A DNA stretch of 60,955 bases from Paracoccaceae bacterium (GCA_014879735.1 JACSRN010000048.1:1-60955); one strand, 5' to 3'; counted from the first letter of the stretch, positions 45,489 to 55,978 are shown. Notes: a model not told the origin generated them from the letters alone. Numbers and translations: made by a program.

Positions 45489-48278
45489 ATGAACGCCCAG
45501 CCAGATCTTTCGAAGCCGATCGGCGACGAGATCCGCCAGACGACCTGTTACATGTGTGCCTGCCGCTGCGGCATCAACGTGCATGTCAGATCTGGCAAGG
45601 TCAGATACATCGAGGGCAATCGCGACCATCCGGTCAACAAGGGCGTCCTTTGTGCCAAGGGGGCCTCGGGCATCATGCAGATCACCGCGCCCTCGCGGCT
45701 TCGGGCGCCGCTGAAGCGCGTCGGCCCGCGCGGATCGGGTGCCTTCGAGGAAATCTCCTGGGAGGAGGCGATGCAGATCGCGGTGTCCTGGCTGAAACCG
45801 CTGCGCGAGACGGCGCCCGAGAAGATGGCCTTCTTCACTGGCCGCGACCAAAGCCAAAGCCTGACCGGCTGGTGGGCGCAGGCCTATGGCACGCCGAACC
45901 ATGCGGCGCATGGCGGGTTCTGTTCGGTCAATATGGCGGCGGGTGGCATCTACACGATGGGCGGCGCCTTCTGGGAATTCGGCCAGCCCGACTGGGAGCG
46001 GACGAAGCTGTTCGTGCTGTTCGGCGTGGCCGAGGATCACGATTCCAACCCGATCAAGATCGGGATCGGCAAGCTGAAGGACCGCGGCGCCCGGGTGGTT
46101 GGGGTGAACCCGGTCCGTTCGGGCTATAATGCCGTGGCCGACGAATGGTTCGGCATCACTCCCGGCACCGATGGCCTGCTGATCCTGTCGCTTGTCCATT
46201 GCCTGCTGGAGGCCGGCAAGATCGACCTGTCCTATCTGGCCCAGTTCACCAACGCACCTTTCCTGGTGATCGCCAACGGTCCGGACAAGGGTCTGCTGAT
46301 GACGGGCGAGGACGGCCGGCATCTGGTGATCGACCGCCGCAGCGGCCTGCCCGCGCCCTGGGATGGTGAAGGGGTGCAGCCCGACCTTGGCGCGCAATGG
46401 CAGGGCAACCAGACCGTCTTCCGACATCTGGCCGAGCGCTATCTCGCGCCCGATTACGCCCCCGAGGCGGTGGCCGACCGCTGCGGCATTGCGGCGCCGC
46501 GTATCCGGGCATTGGCGGCCGAAATGGCACATGCGGCCTTTGACGACGTGGTCGAAATTGCCCGGCCCTGGACCGATTTTCGCGGCATCCGGCACGAAAC
46601 CATGCCGGGCCGTGCGGTGTCATTTCATGCCATGCGCGGAATTTCGGCCCATTCCAACGGGTTCCAGACTGCACGCGCGCTGCATCTGCTGCAGATCGTC
46701 CTCGGTTCGGTTGAAACGCCGGGCGGCTATCGGCTGAAGCCGCCCTACCCCAAGCCGGTCGAGGCGCATCCCCTGCCGCATTGCAAGGTGACGCCGGGCA
46801 TGCCGCTTGACGGCCCGCATTTGGGCTATGTTCGCGGCCCCGAACATCTGGCGCTGCAGGAAGACGGCAGCCCGGTCCGGATCGACAAGGCCTTCACCTG
46901 GGAAAATCCGCTTTCGGCGCATGGCCTGATGCATATGGTGATCCCCAATGCCCATGCGGGCGATCCCTACCGGATCGACACGCTGTTCCTCTACATGGCG
47001 AACATGGCGTGGAACTCCTCCATGAACACCGCGAAGGTGCTGGAGATGCTGACCGACAAGGCGCCGGATGGCGAATATGTCATCCCCCGGATCATCTATG
47101 CCGATGCCTATGCCAGCGAGATGGTGGCCTATGCCGACCTGATCCTGCCCGATACCACCTATGTCGAGCGACATGACTGCATCAGCCTGCTGGATCGGCC
47201 GATTTCCGAGCCCGATGCCGCCGGCGACAGTATTCGCTGGCCGGTCATCGAACCGGATCGCGATGTGCGCGGCTTTCAGTCGGTCTTGCTGGATTTGGGC
47301 GCACGGCTTGGCCTGCCCGGCATGGTGAACGATGATGGCAGTGCGAAATACCGCGATTATGCCGACTATATCGTCAACCACCAGCGCCGGCCGGGGGTCG
47401 GGCCGCTGATCGGCTTTCGCGGCGCCGATGGCATGCAAGAGGGCAGGGGGGATCCCAACCCCAACCAGTTGCAGCGCTATATCGCGAACGGCGGCTTCTA
47501 CCAGGCGCATGTTCCCGAGGAGGCCGCCTTCTACAAGCCGTGGAACCGCGCCTATCAGGACTGGGCCGTTGCCACCGCGATTTTCGACAAGCCGGAACCC
47601 TATGTCTTCACCCTCTGGTCCGAGCCGCTGCGCCGCTTTCAGGCCGCAGCCGAGGGGGTCGGCCCGCATCAGCCGCCCGACCATCTGCGCGCGCAACTGC
47701 AGCGGGTGATGGATCCGCTGCCCATCTGGTACGAACCCTATGGCGAGGCGGATGCGGCCGGTTATCCGGTACATGCGCTGACCCAGCGGCCGATGGACAT
47801 GTACCACAGCTGGGGCAGTCAGAACGCCTGGCTGCGCCAGATTCGCGGCATGAACTACCTCTATCTGCCGACACGGATCTGGACGGAGCAGGGCTTCCGC
47901 GAGGGGGATTTTGCCGCCGTCACCTCGCCCAATGGCGAAATCGTGGTGCCGGTCGCGCATATGGCGGCCCTGAACCCGCAGACCGTCTGGACCTGGAACG
48001 CCATCGGCAAACGCAAGGCGGCCTGGGCGCTGGACGATGATGCATCGGAGGCGACGGTCGGCTTCCTGCTGAACCACCTGATATCGGAGCTGCGGCCGGG
48101 CCAGGACGGCCACAAGGGCCGCCTCTCGAACTCCGATCCGGTGACGGGGCAGGCGGCCTGGTTCGACCAGCGGGTCAGGATTACCCGCGTCGGTCCGCGC
48201 GACCGTTCCGAACCCGTCTTCCCGCCCATCACCCGCGTTGTTCCCGAAGGAACCACCCGCTCCGGGAGCCCGTCATGA
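45489..48278 (+). CDS. soeA: Cytoplasmic sulfite dehydrogenase molybdopterin subunit SoeA
   Basis: 929-residue catalytic subunit of the DMSO reductase superfamily. The N-terminal [4Fe-4S] motif is C20-x2-C23-x3-C27 with C55, and a candidate molybdenum-ligand cysteine is C145 in GGFCSVNMAAGG. There is no Tat signal before the cluster motif, so the enzyme stays in the cytoplasm, as in SoeABC of purple sulfur bacteria, which oxidises sulfite to sulfate and passes electrons to the quinone pool. The ATG follows GAGGTGA. Close relatives include thiosulfate and polysulfide reductases, but those are exported; context with dsrE2-tusA supports sulfite. It overlaps soeB by four bases. Confidence 0.85.
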   Translation: MNAQPDLSKPIGDEIRQTTCYMCACRCGINVHVRSGKVRYIEGNRDHPVNKGVLCAKGASGIMQITAPSRLRAPLKRVGPRGSGAFEEISWEEAMQIAVSWLKPLRETAPEKMAFFTGRDQSQSLTGWWAQAYGTPNHAAHGGFCSVNMAAGGIYTMGGAFWEFGQPDWERTKLFVLFGVAEDHDSNPIKIGIGKLKDRGARVVGVNPVRSGYNAVADEWFGITPGTDGLLILSLVHCLLEAGKIDLSYLAQFTNAPFLVIANGPDKGLLMTGEDGRHLVIDRRSGLPAPWDGEGVQPDLGAQWQGNQTVFRHLAERYLAPDYAPEAVADRCGIAAPRIRALAAEMAHAAFDDVVEIARPWTDFRGIRHETMPGRAVSFHAMRGISAHSNGFQTARALHLLQIVLGSVETPGGYRLKPPYPKPVEAHPLPHCKVTPGMPLDGPHLGYVRGPEHLALQEDGSPVRIDKAFTWENPLSAHGLMHMVIPNAHAGDPYRIDTLFLYMANMAWNSSMNTAKVLEMLTDKAPDGEYVIPRIIYADAYASEMVAYADLILPDTTYVERHDCISLLDRPISEPDAAGDSIRWPVIEPDRDVRGFQSVLLDLGARLGLPGMVNDDGSAKYRDYADYIVNHQRRPGVGPLIGFRGADGMQEGRGDPNPNQLQRYIANGGFYQAHVPEEAAFYKPWNRAYQDWAVATAIFDKPEPYVFTLWSEPLRRFQAAAEGVGPHQPPDHLRAQLQRVMDPLPIWYEPYGEADAAGYPVHALTQRPMDMYHSWGSQNAWLRQIRGMNYLYLPTRIWTEQGFREGDFAAVTSPNGEIVVPVAHMAALNPQTVWTWNAIGKRKAAWALDDDASEATVGFLLNHLISELRPGQDGHKGRLSNSDPVTGQAAWFDQRVRITRVGPRDRSEPVFPPITRVVPEGTTRSGSPS

Positions 48279-49009
48279 CCTGTCTTCCCGCCCGAACCGA
48301 CAAGAAGCTGGGCCTGGCCATCGACCTGGATACCTGTGTCGGCTGCAATGCCTGCGTCACCGCCTGCAAAGGCTGGAACGATCAGGGCTATGGCGCGCCC
48401 CTTTCGGATCAGGAACCCTACGGCGCCCATCCGTCGGGCACCTTCCTGAACCGGGTTCACAGCTATCAGGTGGCGCCCGACCAGGGCGCGGCGCAGGTCG
48501 TCTCCTTTCCGCGGTCATGCCTGCATTGCGACAATGCTCCCTGTGTCACCGTCTGCCCCACCGGCGCCAGCTACAAGCGCAGCGAGGACGGCATCGTCCT
48601 GGTCAACGAAGACATCTGCATCGGTTGCGGGCTTTGCGCCTGGGCCTGCCCCTATGGCGCGCGCGAGATGGACCAGGCGGCGGGGGTGATGAAGAAATGC
48701 ACCCTTTGCGTCGACCGCATCTATAACGAGGCCCTGCCCGAGGAAGACCGCGTGCCGGCCTGCGTGCGCACCTGCCCCACCGGCGCGCGGCATTTCGGCG
48801 ACTTTGCCGATCCGGGGTCGAAGGTGTCTCAACTGGCGGCACGGCGTGGCGGATATGACCTGATGCCCGACATGGGTACGAAGCCCACGAACAAATACCT
48901 GCCGCCCCGCCCCAAGGACCGGCTGGACACTGCACCGCTGACGCCGTTGCTGGACATCAGGGCCACGGGCTTCGCGGGCTGGCTGGACCGCATGCTGGAG
49001 AAGTTCTGA
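48275..49009 (+). CDS. soeB: Sulfite dehydrogenase iron-sulfur subunit SoeB
   Basis: 244-residue electron-transfer subunit with four ferredoxin-type cysteine groups: CVGCNACVTACKGWN near residue 22, CLHCDNAPCVTVCPTGA near 83, CIGCGLCAWACPYGA near 116 and CTLCVDRI...CVRTCPTGA later, which should hold four [4Fe-4S] clusters. It carries electrons from the molybdenum subunit to the membrane anchor. It is coupled to soeA by ATGA and to soeC by TGATG. Confidence 0.88.
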   Translation: MTCLPARTDKKLGLAIDLDTCVGCNACVTACKGWNDQGYGAPLSDQEPYGAHPSGTFLNRVHSYQVAPDQGAAQVVSFPRSCLHCDNAPCVTVCPTGASYKRSEDGIVLVNEDICIGCGLCAWACPYGAREMDQAAGVMKKCTLCVDRIYNEALPEEDRVPACVRTCPTGARHFGDFADPGSKVSQLAARRGGYDLMPDMGTKPTNKYLPPRPKDRLDTAPLTPLLDIRATGFAGWLDRMLEKF

Positions 49010-49884
49010 TGCATCCCGCACCTTCGGTGATCGTCTTCACGGTGCTGTCGGGGCTTGGCTTCGGTTTTCTTGCCTTTCTCGGCGCGGCTTTCGTGCAACC
49101 GGCGGGCTGGACGGCCTTTCTCCTCTGGGGTCTCGGCTATGCCCTGGCGGTGGGCGGATTGCTTGCCTCGACCTTTCACCTTGGCAATCCGCAGCGCGCC
49201 TGGCGGGCGATGAGCCAGTGGCGGACAAGCTGGTTGTCGCGCGAGGGCGTGATGGCGATTGCCACGCTGCTGATGCTGGCGCCGGTCGCTCTGTCAGACT
49301 GGCTGGGTCTGGGCTGGAGCCGGTTGCCCGGCGTGATCGGCGCGATCATGGCGCTTGTCACCGTCTTCACCACCTCGATGATCTATGCGCAGCTGAAGAC
49401 TGTGCCGCGCTGGAATCACTGGGTAACGCCGGCGATGTTCCTGTGCTTTGCGCTGGCGGGCGGCGCCATCCTTGCCCTGCCGCGCTGGCCCGCGCTGGCG
49501 CTGGTCGTGGTGATGGGGCTGGCGCTGGTGCTGTCCTGGTCGATCGGTGATCGACGCTTTGCCGAGGTGGGGCAGACCATGGGCAAGGCAACCGGCCTTG
49601 ATCGGATCGGCAAACCGTCGATTTTCGACCCCGCGCATACCGCCGGCAACTACCTGTTGCACGAAATGATCCATATCGTCGGCCGCAAGCATGTCGCCCG
49701 GCTGCGGGTTCTGGCGCTGATCTTCGCGGTCGTGCTGCCCGCTCTGGCGCTGGCCCTGCTGCCGGGGGCGGTTCTGCCGCGGGCCGTGGCGGCCGTGGCC
49801 TATCTGATCGGCGCCTTTGCCGCGCGCTGGCTGTTCTTTGCCCAGGCCGAACATGTCGTCGGTCTCTACTACGGAAAGCGCTAG
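49009..49884 (+). CDS. soeC: Sulfite dehydrogenase membrane anchor SoeC (DmsC-type)
   Basis: 291-residue integral membrane protein of the DmsC type with about eight helices, the first at about 4-27 (SVIVFTVLSGLGFGFLAFLGAAFV). It should anchor SoeAB to the inner membrane on the cytoplasmic side and hand electrons to quinone. Conserved DmsC features such as STFHLGNPQRAWRAMSQWRTSWLSREG (about 45-72) are present. It shares one base with the soeB stop (TGATG). The next gene is a convergent cbbR, 41 bp away. Confidence 0.87.
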   Translation: MHPAPSVIVFTVLSGLGFGFLAFLGAAFVQPAGWTAFLLWGLGYALAVGGLLASTFHLGNPQRAWRAMSQWRTSWLSREGVMAIATLLMLAPVALSDWLGLGWSRLPGVIGAIMALVTVFTTSMIYAQLKTVPRWNHWVTPAMFLCFALAGGAILALPRWPALALVVVMGLALVLSWSIGDRRFAEVGQTMGKATGLDRIGKPSIFDPAHTAGNYLLHEMIHIVGRKHVARLRVLALIFAVVLPALALALLPGAVLPRAVAAVAYLIGAFAARWLFFAQAEHVVGLYYGKR

Positions 49885-49925
49885 CCGCCACAGAGGCTGT
49901 TCCCGGTCCGCCCGCGGGTTGCGGG

Positions 49926-50828
49926 TCAGGCGGCCGGCTTCGGTGCACGGCCGTCGAACAGCACATCGAGAAATGCCCGCGCGCCCACGGACAGCCGCTT
50001 CCCGCGCGGCCAGGCGACATGCCAGTGACGCAGAAGCGGAAAACCTTCGACCGCAAGTTCGGTCAGATGACCGTTGTCCAGTTCCAGCCGGGCCGAGCCG
50101 CGAGACAGCACCGACAGCCCCAGCCCCGCCATCACGGCCTGCTTGATCGCCTCGTTCGCGCCCAGTTCCATCCGAACCGGCGGTGCCAGCCCCTGTTCGG
50201 CAAAGAACCGCTCCGTCGCGATCCGCGTGCCGGAGCCCTTCTCGCGCATCAGGAACGGCTCCTCCGCCAGCACGGCAGGCGACAACGGGCCGCGCCCCGC
50301 CAGCGGGTGCCCGGGCGGCGCAATCACCACGATCGGATTTTCGGCATAGACATGATGCTCGGCATCGGCCTCTTGCGGCGGGGTGCCCAGAACATAGAGA
50401 TCGTCCTCGTTCGCGGCAAACCGGGTCAGCAGCTCCTCCCGGTTGCCGACGGTCAGGGCAACGTCGATCCCGGGATGGACGCGGCAGAATTCGCCCAACC
50501 GCCGGGGAATATCGTATTTCGCGGTGGATACCACGGCCACGCGCAGCCGGCCCCGCACCATGCCGTTCAGTTCGGCCAGCCGCATGTCCAGCCGTTCCAT
50601 CTCTCCCAGTATCTCGCGGGCGGTGGCAAGAACCACCCGCCCGGCCTCGGTCAGATACAGCCTCTTCCCGATCCGCTCGATCAGCGGCGTGCCGACCTGA
50701 TCCTGAATCTGGCGCACCTGGGTAAAGACCGCGGGCTGGGTCAGGTTCAGCTCCTCGGCAGCGCGGGTATAGGACAGGTGCCGCGCCACGGCGGCAAAGA
50801 TCTGCAGTTGGCGAAAGCTGGCGATCAA
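49926..50828 (-). CDS. cbbR: LysR-type regulator CbbR of the RuBisCO operon (TTG start)
   Basis: 300-residue LysR-type activator, divergent from cbbL, the classical arrangement for CbbR. The N-terminal helix-turn-helix (about 4-60; FRQLQIFAAVARHLSYTRAAEELNLTQPAVFTQVRQIQ) is followed by the effector domain. The only reasonable start is TTG at 50828, because an in-frame stop lies two codons upstream and no ATG is near; GGAAAGA lies about 9 bases upstream. It likely senses Calvin-cycle metabolites (RuBP, NADPH or ATP in relatives) and activates cbbLSQO. Confidence 0.88.
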   Translation of the reverse strand: MIASFRQLQIFAAVARHLSYTRAAEELNLTQPAVFTQVRQIQDQVGTPLIERIGKRLYLTEAGRVVLATAREILGEMERLDMRLAELNGMVRGRLRVAVVSTAKYDIPRRLGEFCRVHPGIDVALTVGNREELLTRFAANEDDLYVLGTPPQEADAEHHVYAENPIVVIAPPGHPLAGRGPLSPAVLAEEPFLMREKGSGTRIATERFFAEQGLAPPVRMELGANEAIKQAVMAGLGLSVLSRGSARLELDNGHLTELAVEGFPLLRHWHVAWPRGKRLSVGARAFLDVLFDGRAPKPAA

Positions 50829-50843
50829 TGACTAGGTCTTTCC

Positions 50844-50880
50844 ATAGTCTGATACTAAAAACTATTCATTTTTCGATAGT
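50844..50880. promoter_or_regulatory. Probable CbbR operator between cbbR1 and cbbL
   Basis: Three arms of the same motif in the 124-bp divergent gap: ATAGT at 50844, its complement ACTAT at 50861 and ATAGT again at 50876. This is an AT-rich island in GC-rich DNA and shows LysR-type T-N(11)-A symmetry. It is placed to control both cbbR1 and cbbL. Confidence 0.5.
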
Positions 50881-50952
50881 CTGGCAATCACCTAATCTTC
50901 CCTCAGGCGCCCTGACGCCCAGCGCCGAAACCGCCGGAGAGGAGATCTGACG

Positions 50953-52383
50953 ATGAATGCACCCGATCGCAAGAAATACGACGCCGGCGTGAAGGACTAC
51001 CGCTCCACTTACTGGGAACCCGACTACACCCTGCGGGAGACCGATGTTCTGGCGGTGTTCAAGGTGATCCCGCAGGCCGGCGTGTCGCGCGAAGAGGCCG
51101 CCGCCGCCGTCGCCGCCGAAAGCTCCACCGGAACCTGGACCACGGTCTGGACCGACCTGCTGACCGATCTCGACCATTACAAGGGCCGCGCCTACCGCAT
51201 CGAGGATGTGCCCGGCCATGACGAGGCCTTCTACGCCTTCATCGCCTATCCGGCCGATCTGTTCGAGGAAGGCTCGGTCGTCAACGTCTTCACGTCGCTC
51301 GTCGGGAATGTCTTCGGCTTCAAGGCCGTCCGGTCACTGCGCCTCGAAGATGTCCGCTTCCCGATCTGGTTCGTGAAGACCTGCTTCGGCCCGCCGCATG
51401 GCATCAATGTCGAACGCGACAAGATGGACAAATACGGCCGCCCGCTCCTCGGCTGCACCATCAAGCCGAAGCTCGGCCTGTCCGCCAAGAACTACGGCCG
51501 CGCCGTCTATGAATGCCTGCGCGGCGGCCTCGACTTCACCAAGGACGACGAGAACGTCAATTCGCAGCCCTTCATGCGCTGGCGCGACCGTTTCGACTTC
51601 TGCCAGGAGGCCATCGGGAAATCCGAACGCGAAACCGGAGAGCGCAAGGGCCACTACATGAACGTGACGGCGCCGACGGTCGAGGAAATGTTCCGCCGCG
51701 CGGAATATGCCAAGGAGATCGGCACGCCGATCATCATGTCGGACTATATCACGCTGGGCTGGGCCGCGCATAATTCGCTCAGCCGCTGGTGCCGCGACAA
51801 CGGCATGCTCCTGCACGTCCACCGCGCCATGCATGCGGTGATCGACCGCAACCCCAACCACGGCATCAACTTCCGCGTCCTGGCAAAGCTGTTGCGCCTT
51901 CTCGGCGGCGACCACCTGCATTCCGGTACCGTCGTCGGCAAGCTCGAAGGCGACCGTGCCGCCACCCTGGGCTGGATCGACCTTCTGCGCGACAGGTTCG
52001 TTGCCGAAGACCGCAGCCGCGGCATCTTCTTCGATCAGGACTGGGGCTCGATGCCGGGGGTCTTTCCAGTTGCCTCGGGCGGCATCCATGTCTGGCACAT
52101 GCCGGCGCTGGTCGCGATCTTCGGCGACGATTCGGTCCTGCAGTTCGGCGGTGGCACGCTGGGCCACCCCTGGGGCAATGCCGCCGGGGCGGCGGCCAAC
52201 CGTGTCGCGCTGGAAGCCTGCGTCCAGGCCCGCAACGAAGGCCGCCCGCTGGAACGTGAGGGCAAGGATATCCTGCTCCGGGCGGCCGAGCACAGCCCCG
52301 AGTTGAAGATCGCGATGGAGACCTGGAAGGAGATCAGATTCGAGTTCGACACTGTCGACAAGCTCGACCTGCAACATCGCTGA
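50953..52383 (+). CDS. cbbL: RuBisCO large subunit, form IA
   Basis: Carboxylates ribulose 1,5-bisphosphate, the CO2-fixing step of the Calvin cycle. The 476-residue protein has all active-site motifs: [17 protein letters not shown] (catalytic Lys), [11 protein letters not shown] (the lysine that is carbamylated plus Asp and Glu for Mg2+), [10 protein letters not shown] and GKLEGDR (loop 6). Its sequence is the green-like form IA (for example [26 protein letters not shown]), not the red-like form IC found in Rhodobacter sphaeroides. The ATG follows GGAGAGGAG. cbbS follows after 80 bp with a hairpin between. Confidence 0.98.
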   Translation: MNAPDRKKYDAGVKDYRSTYWEPDYTLRETDVLAVFKVIPQAGVSREEAAAAVAAESSTGTWTTVWTDLLTDLDHYKGRAYRIEDVPGHDEAFYAFIAYPADLFEEGSVVNVFTSLVGNVFGFKAVRSLRLEDVRFPIWFVKTCFGPPHGINVERDKMDKYGRPLLGCTIKPKLGLSAKNYGRAVYECLRGGLDFTKDDENVNSQPFMRWRDRFDFCQEAIGKSERETGERKGHYMNVTAPTVEEMFRRAEYAKEIGTPIIMSDYITLGWAAHNSLSRWCRDNGMLLHVHRAMHAVIDRNPNHGINFRVLAKLLRLLGGDHLHSGTVVGKLEGDRAATLGWIDLLRDRFVAEDRSRGIFFDQDWGSMPGVFPVASGGIHVWHMPALVAIFGDDSVLQFGGGTLGHPWGNAAGAAANRVALEACVQARNEGRPLEREGKDILLRAAEHSPELKIAMETWKEIRFEFDTVDKLDLQHR

Positions 52384-52416
52384 TCCCCTTCCTCTTGACC
52401 CAAATACCCCGGGGGC

Positions 52417-52435
52417 CCGGGGGCAGCGCCCCCGG
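52417..52435. terminator. Strong hairpin between cbbL and cbbS
   Basis: CCGGGGGC-AGC-GCCCCCGG, eight paired bases with a three-base loop, in the 80-bp cbbL-cbbS gap. There is no T-run, and both flanking genes belong to one enzyme, so RNA stability or partial attenuation to set subunit ratios is more likely than termination. Similar GC-rich repeats are common between genes in this family. Confidence 0.45.
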
Positions 52436-52463
52436 CACCGGCCCAATCCCAGGAACCTTCAAC

Positions 52464-52820
52464 ATGAGCGACCTCCAGGACTACACTTCGCGGCTTTCCG
52501 ATCCCACCAGCCGCAAGATGGGCACCTTCTCCTACCTGCCGCCGATGACCGGCGACCAGATCCGCAAACAGGTGGATTGGATCGTGAAACACGGCTGGAA
52601 CCCGGCCATCGAACATACCGAACCGCAGTTCGCTACCTCGACCTACTGGTACATGTGGAAACTGCCGATGTTCGGCGAATCCGACGTCGATGCCATCCTT
52701 GCCGAACTGAAGGCCTGCCACGAGGCCAACCCCGACAATCACGTCCGCCTGATCGGCTATGATAATTTCACCCAGAGCCAGGGCGCCAACATGGTGGTCT
52801 ATCGCGGCGTGCCGGTCTGA
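52464..52820 (+). CDS. cbbS: RuBisCO small subunit, form IA
   Basis: 118-residue small subunit that assembles with CbbL into the L8S8 enzyme. Form I signatures are clear: [49 protein letters not shown], and the C-terminal RLIGYDN. The ATG at 52464 is preceded by AGGAACC and gives the expected N-terminus; an earlier in-frame ATG-type start at 52395 lies before the hairpin and is unlikely. It is the second gene of cbbLSQO. Confidence 0.97.
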   Translation: MSDLQDYTSRLSDPTSRKMGTFSYLPPMTGDQIRKQVDWIVKHGWNPAIEHTEPQFATSTYWYMWKLPMFGESDVDAILAELKACHEANPDNHVRLIGYDNFTQSQGANMVVYRGVPV

Positions 52821-52893
52821 CCAGGCGACAGCGCCGGCATTGCGGCCGGTCCGGTCACTGCCGGCCGGCGGCGCTCTTGCCGAGGAGGCAGCG

Positions 52894-53697
52894 ATGAAGG
52901 ATGCGATTCAGGACCATATGATTGCCGGCGAACCCTGGTATCGCCCGGTCGGCGAAGAATGTGCGCTGTTCGAAGTGGCCTATGCCGCGCGAATGCCGGT
53001 CATGCTGAAGGGCCCCACCGGCTGTGGCAAGACCCGCTTTGTCGAACATATGGCATGGCGGCTTGGCCGGCCGCTGGTGACGGTGGCCTGCAACGAGGAC
53101 ATGACCGCTTCCGATCTGGTCGGGCGTTTCCTGCTCGATGCCGAAGGCACGCGCTGGCAGGACGGTCCCCTGACCTTCGCCGCCCGCCATGGCGCGATCT
53201 GCTATCTGGACGAGGTGGTCGAGGCGCGGCAGGACACCACGGTCGTCATCCACCCGCTGACCGACAACCGCCGCATTCTGCCCCTGGAAAAGAAGGGCGA
53301 GCTTCTGAAGGCCCATCCCGACTTCTTCCTCGTGGTCAGCTACAACCCCGGCTACCAGTCGCTGATGAAGGATCTGAAGCAGTCGACCAAGCAGCGTTTC
53401 GGCGCGCTCGATTTTACCTGGCCCGAACCGCGGATCGAGACCGAAATCGTCGCCCATGAGGCCGGGGTCGATCTTGCAACCGCAACCAGGCTGGTCGAGA
53501 TCGGTGCCGGCGCCCGCAACCTCAAGGGCCATGGCCTGGACGAGGGGGTGTCGACCCGCATGCTGATCCATGCCGGCAAGCTCATCGCCCGCGGGGTCGC
53601 GCCCATCTCTGCCTGTGCCATGACCATCGTCTGCCCGATCACCGACGACCCGGACATGCGGGATGCGCTTCATGCCGCCGTTGCCACCTGGTTCTGA
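52894..53697 (+). CDS. cbbQ: RuBisCO activase motor CbbQ (MoxR-type AAA+ ATPase)
   Basis: 267-residue AAA+ ATPase that, with CbbO, removes inhibitory sugar phosphates from form I RuBisCO. Walker [18 protein letters not shown] is at about residues 42-58, Walker [11 protein letters not shown] at about 104-113, and the sensor region [10 protein letters not shown] follows. The ATG at 52894 has an excellent GAGGAGG 6 bases upstream. It lies 73 bp after cbbS and overlaps cbbO by 35 bases. The cbbQO pair is a hallmark of green-like form IA operons. Confidence 0.94.
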   Translation: MKDAIQDHMIAGEPWYRPVGEECALFEVAYAARMPVMLKGPTGCGKTRFVEHMAWRLGRPLVTVACNEDMTASDLVGRFLLDAEGTRWQDGPLTFAARHGAICYLDEVVEARQDTTVVIHPLTDNRRILPLEKKGELLKAHPDFFLVVSYNPGYQSLMKDLKQSTKQRFGALDFTWPEPRIETEIVAHEAGVDLATATRLVEIGAGARNLKGHGLDEGVSTRMLIHAGKLIARGVAPISACAMTIVCPITDDPDMRDALHAAVATWF

Positions 53698-55978
53698 GCG
53701 GGTGGAGGGCCTGCCGCCGGAACACGCGGCACTGGCAGGCCGCCTTCCCCTCGCCGTGCAGGCGGCGCTGGGCCGCGCCTTGCCCGAGGCGCGGCGCCGG
53801 CTGTCGCCGCGGGGTCTGGACAGCTGGCTGCGCGGCCTTGATGCGTTGCAGCAGACCGGACGTGGCGATGGCACGATGCGCGCCTGGGTCGAGGCCATGC
53901 CCGAGGTTGCCCGCGACCTGGGCGAGGATGTGCTTGCCGAGACCGCCACAGCCTGCCTCGGTTATAGTTCCCGCACCTCTGGCGCGGTGATCGAGCGGAT
54001 ACTCGATACCGCGCCCCTGGCTGCCCGCCGGTTGGCGGATGCCGGGCTGTTTCTCAGCTATCTGCGCTTTCTCGACCATGTTCTGTCCCGTGCGCCGCGG
54101 GGCATGCGGCCGATGCTGGATCACCTGGCCCAGCTGCTCGATGTCCTGACCCTGGGCGGGTTGCGCCGCTGGGCCGACTGGGGGATCGAGGCGCATCGCA
54201 CCGACCATGCCGCGTTGCACGCCTATTTCTCGCTGGCCTCCGATGTCTCCAGGGCGGTGATGCAGTCGGAACGCAAGGGGGTGCTGCTGGTCGACGTACA
54301 GCGCCGCCTGGGCATGTATCTGCGCGCGCTCTGGGGGCGGGATTTCATGCTGGTTCCCACGGCCGGCGATTTCGAAGGCAGGGCGGGGCTGCGGCCCTTC
54401 GTGGCCGATCACATGCTGCATCTGCCCGATGCGCTGGACGATTGGCAGGACCGCGCCGCCGTGGATCTCTATCGCGCCCAGGCAGCGCATCTGGCGGCAC
54501 ATCTCGCCGCGCTGCAGGCGCCCATTCCGGCCGAGGCGACGAATGCACTGCAACGAAGCTGCATCGGCCTGATCGAGGATGCGCGGGCCGAAGCGCTGGC
54601 GATCGCCAGGTTTCCAAACCTCCGCTCACTCTGGTCAAGGTTCCACTCGGAAACCGCGCCCGGCATGGCGGGCCAGTTCGACCGGATCGCCCGGTCGCTG
54701 CTGACCGGCCAGGCCGAGGGCGAAACCGCGGCCTGGGTGCTGGGGCGTTTTGCCACCGTGGAGGACACCGAAGACGCCCGCCGGCTGGGGCTGTTGCTGG
54801 CCGACCGGCTGAGCGGCCTGCCCTATTCCGCATATGGCGACCTGCCCTCCTGCCCTTATCGCTGCGACAACCGCATCCTGTGGGAGTTCGAGGAAATCGA
54901 CTGGTCGCAGACCGCCGGTTCTGCCCCCGCCCAGATCAGGAAATATGTCTCGGTGTCCGAGATGGTGAACGAGGTCGAGGTCGAGACCGCGGGCGAGGAC
55001 GCACAGGAAATCTGGGTCCAGGCGAGCGAGTTCTTCGACGACGATGGCACCAGCATCAACGACCGGGACGGCAAGGCCGCGGTCAGCCCGCCAGTGCTGT
55101 ACGAGGAATTTGATCACAGGATCCAGTCGACCCGCCCCGCCTGGGCCACGCTGCGCGAGGTGCGCGCGAAACCGGGCGATCCGGCACTGGCCGACCGGAT
55201 CCTGTCGGACAACCGCAAGATCACCGAGCGGCTGCGCCATCTTCTCGACGCGATGCGCCCGCAGGGCACGATCCGCATCCGCAAGCTTGAAGATGGCGAT
55301 GATCTGGATCTGGACGCGGCCGTCCTGGCGGCCATCGATACCCGGCTGCGGCGCCAGCCTGACCCACGGGTGATGATGCGCCTTCTTCGCAAGAGCCGCG
55401 ATACGGCCGTTCTGGTGCTGCTCGATCTGTCGGAATCGACCAACGATCCCGCACAGGGCGGGCAGACCGTTCTGGATCTGACGAAATCCGCCTGCATCCT
55501 GCTGTCCGAGGCAATCAGCCGGGTGGGTGACGAATTTGCCATCCACGGCTTTTGCTCGGATGGGCGATCGAACGTGTTCTACAACCGATTCAAGGATTTC
55601 GATCAGGCGTGGGGCGATCTGGCCAAGGCGCGGCTTGCGGGGGCCGAGGGGCGGCTGTCCACGCGGATGGGGGCTGCGATCCGCCATGCGACGGCACATC
55701 TGCAGCAGGTGAAGGCGGCGCGCCGGCTGATGCTGGTTCTGACCGATGGTGCCCCGGCCGACATCGACGTGCGTGATCCGTTCTACCTGCGGCATGACGC
55801 GCGCCATGCGGTGGATGCGGCGGTCCGGGCGGGAATCGTGCCGTTCTGCCTGACGCTCGACCCGCGGGCCGATGCCTATGCCCAACGCATCTTCGGTACG
55901 CGCAACGTGCAGGTGCTGGATCGGGTGGAGCGTCTGCCCGAACGCCTGCCGCAGCTTTACGCCAGCCTTACGCGCTGA
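53663..55978 (+). CDS. cbbO: RuBisCO activase adaptor CbbO (von Willebrand A domain)
   Basis: 771-residue partner of CbbQ. The N-terminal two thirds are helical and specific to CbbO; the C-terminal von Willebrand A domain (about 585-771) has the metal-binding DLSES (D-x-S-x-S) and a later T in STRMGAA, which bind the substrate RuBisCO through Mg2+. The start at ATG 53663 overlaps cbbQ by 35 bases; ATG 53672 is the alternative and neither has a strong ribosome site. The stop overlaps the convergent cbbR2 stop by 11 bases. Confidence 0.92.
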   Translation: MRFMPPLPPGSERVEGLPPEHAALAGRLPLAVQAALGRALPEARRRLSPRGLDSWLRGLDALQQTGRGDGTMRAWVEAMPEVARDLGEDVLAETATACLGYSSRTSGAVIERILDTAPLAARRLADAGLFLSYLRFLDHVLSRAPRGMRPMLDHLAQLLDVLTLGGLRRWADWGIEAHRTDHAALHAYFSLASDVSRAVMQSERKGVLLVDVQRRLGMYLRALWGRDFMLVPTAGDFEGRAGLRPFVADHMLHLPDALDDWQDRAAVDLYRAQAAHLAAHLAALQAPIPAEATNALQRSCIGLIEDARAEALAIARFPNLRSLWSRFHSETAPGMAGQFDRIARSLLTGQAEGETAAWVLGRFATVEDTEDARRLGLLLADRLSGLPYSAYGDLPSCPYRCDNRILWEFEEIDWSQTAGSAPAQIRKYVSVSEMVNEVEVETAGEDAQEIWVQASEFFDDDGTSINDRDGKAAVSPPVLYEEFDHRIQSTRPAWATLREVRAKPGDPALADRILSDNRKITERLRHLLDAMRPQGTIRIRKLEDGDDLDLDAAVLAAIDTRLRRQPDPRVMMRLLRKSRDTAVLVLLDLSESTNDPAQGGQTVLDLTKSACILLSEAISRVGDEFAIHGFCSDGRSNVFYNRFKDFDQAWGDLAKARLAGAEGRLSTRMGAAIRHATAHLQQVKAARRLMLVLTDGAPADIDVRDPFYLRHDARHAVDAAVRAGIVPFCLTLDPRADAYAQRIFGTRNVQVLDRVERLPERLPQLYASLTR

